From contig DULU01000021.1 of the NCBI GenBank assembly GCA_012840225.1, positions 1 through 57,733 of the forward strand: DNA of 57,733 bases, written 5' to 3'. The notes below the pieces were generated by a model, which saw nothing but the letters and a program-made list of their open reading frames with translations, was not told where the DNA came from and did no database searches. Position numbers and translations under genes: made by a program. How positions within the stretch are numbered: position 1 is the first letter of the stretch; each line of letters begins with the position of its first letter. Below are positions 27,398 to 35,200 of this stretch, piece after piece. Origin of the DNA: Bacillota bacterium. GTDB lineage: Bacteria > Bacillota > Limnochordia > DTU080.

Positions 27398-28081
27398 ATG
27401 TCGAATATTTTTGGCTGGATCGGCTTGAGAGAACAGCGGGACATCATGATGGATGTGCGCAAGCACATGGAACAAGTGGTGACCGTGGTTAAAGATCTGT
27501 GCCAGGCCATTGAAAAGGCCTGCAATGGAGAGTTCGAGCGGGTCCATGCACTGCATGAACAGCTCTCCGCGGCCGAGCACAAAGCGGACCTTATCCGCCG
27601 GGAACTGATGGTGAAGTTATCCCGCGGTCTAGTGCTGCCGCCGGACCGGCAGGACCTGGTCCAGTTGGTAAACCGCATAGATGATGTGGCCGACTATGCC
27701 GAGGGGGCTTCCCGCATTCTGATCATCGTGGCGGAAAAGCTTCCTACTACCCTGCCGGCTCACCTGCAACAGAAGCTGCAGCAGTTCATCGAGCCCTTGC
27801 TTATGGCAGTCGATCGCCTGATGGCGGCACTGGAAATGATGGCTATAGGGAAGGAAGAAAAGGCTCTGGAAGCCTGCACGCAGGTGGAAACCCTGGAGGA
27901 AGAGGGCGACCGCATGAAGGCCGATTTTCTCAAATCCTTGTTCGCCCTGGAAGGTCTGCCGGCCGGCTTCCTGCTTTTGATGCATGATCTGATAGATGCG
28001 GTGGAAAACACGTTCGACCGCGCCGAGGATACGGCCGATCTGGTGCGGGTCCTGACCGTGGCCGGGGTGCGCTCCAGATGA
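27398..28081 (+). CDS. DUF47 / PhoU-like Pit accessory protein
   Basis: The 227-residue all-helical protein belongs to the DUF47 (TIGR00153) group, a PhoU-like four-helix bundle. Two repeats with acidic metal-cluster-like residues are seen, RIDDVADYAEGAS (about 90) and DLIDAVENTFDRAEDTADL (about 198-216). Proteins of this kind are encoded beside Pit transporters and are thought to regulate them. The ATG at 27398 has GGAGG at eight bases. The stop overlaps the thyX start by four bases, an unusual coupling between phosphate uptake and thymidylate synthesis. Confidence 0.92.
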   Translation: MSNIFGWIGLREQRDIMMDVRKHMEQVVTVVKDLCQAIEKACNGEFERVHALHEQLSAAEHKADLIRRELMVKLSRGLVLPPDRQDLVQLVNRIDDVADYAEGASRILIIVAEKLPTTLPAHLQQKLQQFIEPLLMAVDRLMAALEMMAIGKEEKALEACTQVETLEEEGDRMKADFLKSLFALEGLPAGFLLLMHDLIDAVENTFDRAEDTADLVRVLTVAGVRSR

Positions 28082-29661
28082 CGGGAGCGCGAGAACAAGA
28101 ACGCCGGCATGTCGAACTCTTTACCCCGGCAGAAAAAGCCCTGCTTTCCCGCTATGTAACCAATGTGACGGGCGATGTATATGCCATTGTGAACGTGCCG
28201 GAAGAAGTAGTGGCGGTGATCTTTGCCTATGTCTCCCGCAGCCCGGCTTCCTTCAAGCGCAATCTGCTGCGCCTGATGCAAAGCGGCGACGTGGAGCTAC
28301 CTGTTGGGCCTTCTCTCTTCCAGAAAGCGGGAGAAAAAGCGGCGGAGTTTCACCGGCGCTGGGTGATCGGTTACGGCCACTCCAGCGTCGCCGAGCATGC
28401 CGTGGTCCACATCGGGGTGGAGAATGTGTCCAGACTGGCTTCCGCCGTTTTGGAGCTGGCCAACCCCTTCCTGTCTTTTACGGAATACAGCCAGCGCTAC
28501 CAAAAGCCGGTGCGGGGCCGCTATTATGTACCCTGTGAGCTGGCAGGAGACCTCCTCGCTGCCTACCGGCGCACGATGGATTTCCTCTACGACCGTTATG
28601 AAGAGCTCTACCACGGCCTGGTCGCCTATCTGGAAAGCGGCACCGCTCGCCTGCCCGGCGAGACGGATAATGCCAGAGCAGCCCGCCTGGACAAAAAGGC
28701 ATTTGAAGATGCCCGTTACGCCCTACCCTTGGCCATGTTCACCAGCCTGGGCGCCACCGGCAACGGGCGGGCCTGGCGGGATGCTCTTCAGATCCTATAT
28801 GCCTCCCCATATGCAGAAGTGCGCGCCATGGCCAACCGCATCGAAGAGGAAGCCGGGCAGGTGCTGCCGACCTTGCTGCGGCACAGCACTCCCACCGCTT
28901 ATATGGAAAAGATGGAAAAAGAGCGGCATCGGTTGGCGCAACCTCCAGCAAGATCTTGTACGGAGCCTGGACGAACAGTGCCCGGAAGAGCGGAACGGTC
29001 GGCGGCCAGCGGTGCTGGCGGTAACGGCGGTGGCAGCTCCGACAACAACCACGGGCCGCAAGCCATCCTGCTGGACTATACAGGATATGGCGCGGCTGAT
29101 CCTGAAGAGGTGGCCGTCAGGCGGATCGCCGAAGCTTTGGGCGCTACCCGACCGGGAGAGGCCATCTCTGCCGAACTGTACGCATTGGTGGATGCTGCCA
29201 TTGGAGAGATCACCACGCATGATGCCCTGCCGGAAGCCTGCCGCTGGGTGCGTTACGAAGCCTATTGCTGCCTGTCCGAGGCGGCCTGGCATCAACTCTT
29301 GCGTCACCGCCGCGGCATGACATTTCAATGGAACGCTCCGGGAATTGCCTATGGCTTCACCATACCCGGCAGCATCAAAGCCGCCGGGCTGGAGCAATGT
29401 CTGCGGGAAGCGGTGTCGGCAGCTGAAGAGCTTTATGTCTACCTGTGCGGCGCCGGTTTTCCCGAAGCTGCAGCCTATACCGTTCTCAATGCCCATCACC
29501 GCCGGATCCGGACGGAATTCGACTTAAGACAGTTTTACCATCTGGCCAATCTGCGCCTGGCGCCTGAGGCCCAGTGGGATATCAAAGAGCTGGTCCGCCA
29601 GCTTTACCAACAGATCATGGCCGTGCACCCCAACCTCTGCCGCCGGGCTTCTCGCCGGTGA
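28078..29661 (+). CDS. Tandem-domain flavin-dependent thymidylate synthase (ThyX-like)
   Basis: Normal ThyX is 210-260 residues and makes dTMP from dUMP with FAD and methylenetetrahydrofolate. This protein has 527 residues and two ThyX-like halves. The first half has GYGHSSVAEH (about 98-107), ENVSRLASAV, and the end of the ThyX signature SFTEYSQRY (Glu136-Tyr141), but ANP replaces its RHR. The second half has WHQLLRHRRGMTFQW (RHR at 409-411) but lacks the SxRY end. The signature RHRxxS...SxRY is thus divided between the halves, suggesting a pseudo-symmetric fused dimer. The linker at about 287-325 is low complexity and reads better in another frame. Activity is uncertain. Start ATG overlaps the DUF47 stop. 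Confidence 0.8.
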   Translation: MTGAREQERRHVELFTPAEKALLSRYVTNVTGDVYAIVNVPEEVVAVIFAYVSRSPASFKRNLLRLMQSGDVELPVGPSLFQKAGEKAAEFHRRWVIGYGHSSVAEHAVVHIGVENVSRLASAVLELANPFLSFTEYSQRYQKPVRGRYYVPCELAGDLLAAYRRTMDFLYDRYEELYHGLVAYLESGTARLPGETDNARAARLDKKAFEDARYALPLAMFTSLGATGNGRAWRDALQILYASPYAEVRAMANRIEEEAGQVLPTLLRHSTPTAYMEKMEKERHRLAQPPARSCTEPGRTVPGRAERSAASGAGGNGGGSSDNNHGPQAILLDYTGYGAADPEEVAVRRIAEALGATRPGEAISAELYALVDAAIGEITTHDALPEACRWVRYEAYCCLSEAAWHQLLRHRRGMTFQWNAPGIAYGFTIPGSIKAAGLEQCLREAVSAAEELYVYLCGAGFPEAAAYTVLNAHHRRIRTEFDLRQFYHLANLRLAPEAQWDIKELVRQLYQQIMAVHPNLCRRASRR

Positions 29662-29678
29662 CCGCCTGTCGCCGGTGC

Positions 29679-30947
29679 TCATAAGCCCGGCAGGGGGCCT
29701 CCTTCATAGAGCGCAGCCGTGGCATATGGTTTAACAGTCAGCTCTTCCATGCGCTCCAGTGCCATGGCGACGAGCTTTTCGATATCCAGACCGGCTTCAG
29801 CTGCCTCAATCTTCGGCAGGTGAGGTTTGGTTTGAGGATGGCGGGGTACATATATGGTGCAGCAGTCCTCATACGGCTCAATGGAAATGTCATAGGTACC
29901 GATGGCCCTGGCCAGAGTCATTATATTGGTTTTGTCGGCGGTGACGAGAGGACGCAGCACCGGCATATGAGTCACGGCATTGATGGCGGCCATGCTTTCT
30001 AAGGTCTGACTCGCCACCTGGCCGATGCTTTCCCCGGTCACCAAAGCGGGAATGCCGGCCGATTGGGCCAGTCTCTCCGCCACCCGCAGCATCATACGCC
30101 TCATGATGGTGATGAGCATTTTGTCGGGCACCTCCCGGCTCAACACGCCCATCACTTCCGTAAAGCGCACCATGTAGACGGTCAGCTCACCACCATACGC
30201 CGCGAGGATCCCCGATAAATCGATCACCTTGCGCCGGGCCCGCTCACTGGTAAACGGCTCGGTATGAAAGTGAACAACAGACGGTTTGACACCACGGCGC
30301 ATCACCAGCCAGCCGGCCACAGGGCTGTCTATGCCGCCTGATAGCAGAAGAAGCGCCCTCCCGCCTGTCCCCACCGGCAGACCGCCGGGGCCGGCCAGTG
30401 TGCCGTGGTAAAGATAGGCGCCGTCTTCCCGGATTTCCACCTCAAGCAAGATGTCCGGTTGGTGCACATCGACCACCAGGGTCGGGAATGAAGCCAATAA
30501 CTTGGCGCCGAGCAGGCGGCTCACCTCCGGGGAAGGAACGGGGAAGTTTTTGTCGGCCCGTACCGTCTCCACTTTAAAACTTATTTTCGCTTCCTTATTT
30601 CCCTGAGCCGCAATGTGCCCGCCGCTCCCCGTTCCGCCTTCCGCTCCGGCCAGAACTTCATTCATCACCTCAATCCCGACCCGGTAGATAGCCTCCAATT
30701 GGGCAGGCACCTTTTTGGCCAGGCTCACTCCCACCACACCGAAGGTGCGCGCCGCCGCTTTCAGGGCTTTCTGCGTCTCCACCGTTTCAATGCACAAGCG
30801 ACCGTAGCGCCTGAAGATCCTGGTGTCCGGAATATCCCGCATTTGCCACGCCAAATTGTGCATCAGCTGCTCCTCGAACTGTTTCCGATTCAGGCCTTTC
30901 AGGGCTATTTCGCCATATTTTACCATGATCACTACTTGGCTGGTCAT
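29679..30947 (-). CDS. thiI: tRNA 4-thiouridine synthase ThiI
   Basis: ThiI adenylates and thiolates U8 of tRNA, and in some bacteria also serves thiazole synthesis. The 422-residue protein has an N-terminal ferredoxin-like region beginning VIMVKYGEIALKG, a THUMP domain (about 60-190), and the PP-loop ATPase LLLLSGGIDSPVAGWL (about 195-210). It lacks the C-terminal rhodanese domain, as in B. subtilis, where a dedicated desulfurase provides sulfur. Such a desulfurase is encoded just upstream, four bases away. The open frame extends upstream to 31109, but that part overlaps the desulfurase gene; the ATG at 30947 behind AAGGAG is the start. Confidence 0.95.
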   Translation of the reverse strand: MTSQVVIMVKYGEIALKGLNRKQFEEQLMHNLAWQMRDIPDTRIFRRYGRLCIETVETQKALKAAARTFGVVGVSLAKKVPAQLEAIYRVGIEVMNEVLAGAEGGTGSGGHIAAQGNKEAKISFKVETVRADKNFPVPSPEVSRLLGAKLLASFPTLVVDVHQPDILLEVEIREDGAYLYHGTLAGPGGLPVGTGGRALLLLSGGIDSPVAGWLVMRRGVKPSVVHFHTEPFTSERARRKVIDLSGILAAYGGELTVYMVRFTEVMGVLSREVPDKMLITIMRRMMLRVAERLAQSAGIPALVTGESIGQVASQTLESMAAINAVTHMPVLRPLVTADKTNIMTLARAIGTYDISIEPYEDCCTIYVPRHPQTKPHLPKIEAAEAGLDIEKLVAMALERMEELTVKPYATAALYEGGPLPGL

Positions 30948-30951
30948 GGGC

Positions 30952-32142
30952 TCACCTGCTTCTCCTTTTGAGATCATCCAGCTGCTTCGCCACCTCGGCC
31001 ACAATGGCCAAGGCGGCATCAATATCCTTCTCCTCCTGATATAGGCTGAAGCTGAAACGGACGGCGCTTTGCACCCGCTCCGGCGACAAGCCCATAGCCC
31101 GCAGCACATGACTGCCTTGTCCGCCTTTGTTTTTCCGGCGCGACGAGCAGGCGGCAGCCGAAGAGGTATAGAGACCCTTCTCTGCCAGGACCCTTACCAG
31201 CATCTCACCGGTCCATCCCGGCCAGCTGATATTGCATATATGAGGAGCGGCATGACTGGTACGCGGGCCGTTCAGTGCCGAGCGGGGCACGATCTCCTCG
31301 ATGCCCTCAATCAGCTTCAGCCGCAGGCCGGCCAGTCTTTCTCCGGCAGCTTGACCCATGGCCATGGCTGAACGCAGCGCCTGGCCGAAACCGGCGATGC
31401 CCGGCACATTCTCGGTGCCCGAGCGCCGGCCGTTTTCCTGTCCTCCTCCATGGATTATGGGCTCCAGACGCAAGTCCGGGCGATGCCAGAGAGCGCCGAC
31501 ACCTTTCGGGCCATGCAATTTGTGGGCCGAAACACTCACCAGGTCGATACCCTGCTCCAGGGGCTTCAGTTCGATTTTGCCCAACGCCTGCACGGCATCG
31601 GTGTGCACCAAAACCTGAGGCCGGCGTTTTTTCACCGCCCCGGCGATTTCGGCCAGAGGCTGAATGACCCCTACCTCATTATTTACCGCCATGATCGAGA
31701 CTAAAACGGTGTCCTCGCTCACCGCCGCCGCCACGGCTTCCGGAGATACCCGGCCTATGGCATCGACACCGATCCTGGTGATGCGCCATCCCTTACTTTC
31801 CAGGTAGGCCAGAGGTGCCAGGACGGCTGAGTGCTCCACGGCGGAAGTGATGATGTGCCGACCGGATTTGGCATGGGCCATCGCCGTACCGATGATGGCC
31901 AGATTGTTGGCTTCGGTGCCCCCGGAGGTAAAGATGATGTGGCGATCCGATACACCCAGGAATTCCGCCAACAGCCGGCGGGTGTGACGCAGAATCTCTT
32001 CAGCCGCCGTCCCCAGCGGATGGGTCGAGGAGGGATTGCCGTAACATATGCGCAAAGCTTCTTCCACCGCCCGGCACACTTCGGGCAAGGCCTGGGTGGT
32101 GGCGGCGTTGTCTAAATAAACAAACGAGGTGCCGTCAATCAT
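30952..32142 (-). CDS. Cysteine desulfurase (NifS-like, ThiI partner)
   Basis: This PLP enzyme takes sulfur from cysteine and passes it as persulfide to ThiI. The 396-residue protein has YLDNAATT (9-16), the PLP lysine in SVSAHKLHGPKG (about 205), GGGQENGRRSGTENV (about 238), and the active-site cysteine in SSAAACSSRRKNKGG (about 330). The loop around the cysteine resembles NifS-type group I enzymes. Its linkage to thiI is the B. subtilis NifZ-ThiI arrangement. AGGGAGG precedes the ATG. The terminator of the preceding transcript ends only about 20 bases before the start, so the promoter must overlap it or lie upstream. Confidence 0.93.
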   Translation of the reverse strand: MIDGTSFVYLDNAATTQALPEVCRAVEEALRICYGNPSSTHPLGTAAEEILRHTRRLLAEFLGVSDRHIIFTSGGTEANNLAIIGTAMAHAKSGRHIITSAVEHSAVLAPLAYLESKGWRITRIGVDAIGRVSPEAVAAAVSEDTVLVSIMAVNNEVGVIQPLAEIAGAVKKRRPQVLVHTDAVQALGKIELKPLEQGIDLVSVSAHKLHGPKGVGALWHRPDLRLEPIIHGGGQENGRRSGTENVPGIAGFGQALRSAMAMGQAAGERLAGLRLKLIEGIEEIVPRSALNGPRTSHAAPHICNISWPGWTGEMLVRVLAEKGLYTSSAAACSSRRKNKGGQGSHVLRAMGLSPERVQSAVRFSFSLYQEEKDIDAALAIVAEVAKQLDDLKRRSR

Positions 32143-32164
32143 AAGCCGACTCTTTTGCCTCCCT

Positions 32165-32196
32165 AAAAAAGGAGCGCCCGAGAGGCGCCCCTTTTG
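32165..32196 (-). terminator. Intrinsic terminator of the exbB-SLH operon
   Basis: On the minus strand a GGGGCGCC/GGCGCTCC stem (one mismatch in eight pairs) with a TCTCG-like loop is followed by six T residues. It lies 34-65 bases after the stop of the SLH/coiled-coil gene and closes that operon. Because the cysteine desulfurase gene starts about 20 bases beyond the T run, read-through may supply part of its transcription. Confidence 0.85.
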
Positions 32197-32229
32197 CTGA
32201 AGTGCCTTTTGCCTTCTCCGGCTGCCTTA

Positions 32230-35200
32230 TCACTTGGGCTGCACCAGCACTCCCAGAAGTGTGGAGATGATGCTTGTCGCCCAGGTGGTGCGACTGTTGC
32301 TGGCCAACCTGTCGTCGGTCTTCTCTTTGTAGGCCGCTAGATCCTTCTGCATGTCCTCAAGCACCAGACGCAGTTCGGCTTCACGCAACAGGCTATTTTT
32401 GCCTTCTTCTTCAATTTTGTTGCGCAAGCTGTTTTCCAATTCCGCCATTTGCTCATCGGAAAGGGTGACCTGGCTCTCCATGGCCATAATTTGCGCCAGG
32501 AGTTCCCTGATTTCTTTCCTGATCGACTCGATGGCTGCATTGGCGGCGGCCAGATCCCCGCGGGTAGCCTCTAGTTCATCCTGCGTCCGAGCCAGCTCTT
32601 GTTGCGTGGCCGCCAGTTTTTCCTGAGTCGCCGTCAAGCCGGTCTGCAGTTCACCCACCTGGGCCCTGAGTCCGGCCAGCTCGTCCTGATGCCTTTGCTC
32701 CTGGGCCTCCAGCCTGGCCTGCCAATCGCGGGCGAGCGCCTCCATCATGGCTTGCATATCCGCATAGGCCTTTTGCCAGGAGGCCTCCAGATTCTGATCT
32801 TTCTCCTTCAGTTGGTCTATGGAGGATGCCAGACGCTCATCGGCAGCCTGGAGAGCGGCGACATCTTCTTCCAGTTTCCGGGTTTGCGAAGCTAATTCCT
32901 CGGTTGCCTGCCGCAATTGGTCGTCGGTGGCCTGTTGCCTGGCCAGAGTTTCCTCCTGGGCTGTGATGGCGGTCGCCAGGGCGTCATCGGCTTTCTGCAG
33001 TTCAGCCAGGCCCGCTTCCGCAGCGGCCAGGCGCCGGTCGAGCGCGGCCACTTCATTCTTCAGCGCCGTGCTTTGCTCGACACCCATCTCCGCCATGGCT
33101 GCCTCCAAGGTCGCTATCTTTGCTCCTGTGGCTTGGTCCAGCTGGTCCACCTTTTGCTCGACAGCCGTGATCCGGCTTTGCAGACTGTCGACAGCTGCGG
33201 AACGCTCGGCTTTTTCACTTTTCAGGGCGGCTTCCCACTTGGCATCAAGATCCGTCACCCGGCGCTCCAGGTCGGCATCGGCCGTCTGCTGTTTGTCGAG
33301 GATATCCGCCTGAGCGGCGGCTAAAGCCGCGGCCAATTCCTCATCCCGGTTCTTCAGCTCGCCAATCTGGATTTCCGCGGCATTCAGGCGCTCGCCAAGA
33401 GTGGCGGCTTCGCTTTGCAACCTACCCTTCAGATCGCTGTCCATGCCGATCATGGCGGCTTCCAAAAGCGCCACTTTATCGGCTACGACCTTGTCCACCT
33501 TTTGATCGACAGCCGTGATCCGGCTCTGCAGAGCTGCATCGGCTGCCTCTTGCCTTTCCAGGATTTCCGCCCGGGTTCTCTCCAGATCGCCGGCCAACTT
33601 CTCGTCTTTTTCGACAAGATCGGCAATCTGGATTTCGGCGGCATTCAGGCGCTGGTTGAGGTAGGCGGCTTCACTTTGCAACCTGGATTTCAGCTCATCA
33701 TCTATATTGGCCATAGCCGACTCCAGGAGCGACATTTTGTCGGCTATGACATCATCCACTTTTTTATCGACGACGGCGATCCGGCTTTGCAGGTTATCCA
33801 CCGCCGCCTGGCGCTCCGTTCTTTCGCCGGCCAGCGCCGTCTCCAGTTTGGCGTCGGCCTCCTGCAGTTGCCTGACGGACTGATCCAGCCGCCCGATGGA
33901 CTGGTTCAGCTGCGTATCGGCAGCATAGAGGCTGGTAATTTCCTGGCGCAACCCCTGATCGACTGCCGACAGCGCTACGATCTTCTGCTGCAGCTCTTCA
34001 TCGGTGGCCTGCAGGGCTGCCGCCGTCTCGGCCAGGCGGTTGTCGATCTGCTTAAGCAGCTGTTGCAGTTCCGATTTGGCTCCTGTTATGTTCCCCTGCA
34101 GGGTGGCAACATCCGTCTGCCGTGCCCGTTGCTCTTCCGCCACCGCCGCTTTGGTCTCTTGGGACGATTTATCTATCTCCGTCAAGAGCTCGCTGCGCAG
34201 CTCATTGAGTTGGGTCACGGTCTCGCCGATCTGCCCGGTGAGTTCCTGCCCCAGGGCATTGATCAATATCTGGTGCTGATCCTGCACCTTTCTTATATCA
34301 CTTTGCTGCTTCTGCTGCTCAATCTGCAGGGCGGCTATTTCCGCCTCATGCTTGTCCAGCTGCTTTTGCTGAACCGCGAGTTTCTCCTCATGGCCGGACA
34401 AACGCACCTCAAAAGCGGCATTCTGGGCGGCCTGCTGGTCAAACAAAGTGGGGAGCGACCTATCATAGCTTTCCAATGCGGCAATTTTCTGCAGTTGGGT
34501 GAGGAGGCGCTCCTCGTGATCCTGCAGAGCGGCATCATGCCCGGCCAGTTTGGTACTATGCTCACCGACCAGCACCTGGTGCGCCTGAAGCTGTGTCTCC
34601 GCCTCTTTGAGGCGCCGGACATTATCATCAATCCGGCCGGCCAGCACCGCGGCGAAATCCTGTTGCTGTGCAGACTGTTCCTCCAAGGCGGTGATCCGCA
34701 AACCTTGCAGGTTGATCAATTGTCCCTGGTCCCCGATAAGTACGTCCTGCCGATCGAGCCGGCCGCCTTGCTCGGTCAACAAAGCCGCCTGACTGCGCAA
34801 GCTCTTTTCATGATCGTTCAGGGTGGCGTCGTGGAGGGCGAGCTGATTCGTGTGCTCCTTCAGTTGTTGTTCTATGTTCTGCTGCGTAGCCGAAAGCAGG
34901 CCGGCCAGATCAAAGCTCACCTTCTCCAGGCCTTCCATAGTGGCACTCTTGAAGGCGGCGATATCCTTCTCATGCTGGTCCGTTTTCTGCTTCAGCTGGG
35001 CAATATCGACGGTATGAGCGGCAATATCTTTGTCGTGCTGATCAGCTTTGGCCTGGAGCTGATCGAGGCGGCCGGCATGAAGAGATATCTGCTCGCCATT
35101 GTAGGCCACCGCCGCCCTGGTCTGGGCCAACTCATTAGCCAGCGTCACATCTTTGGCCGCCAGATTGGTCGCCGCCTGATTCACCTGGGCGATATCGTTC

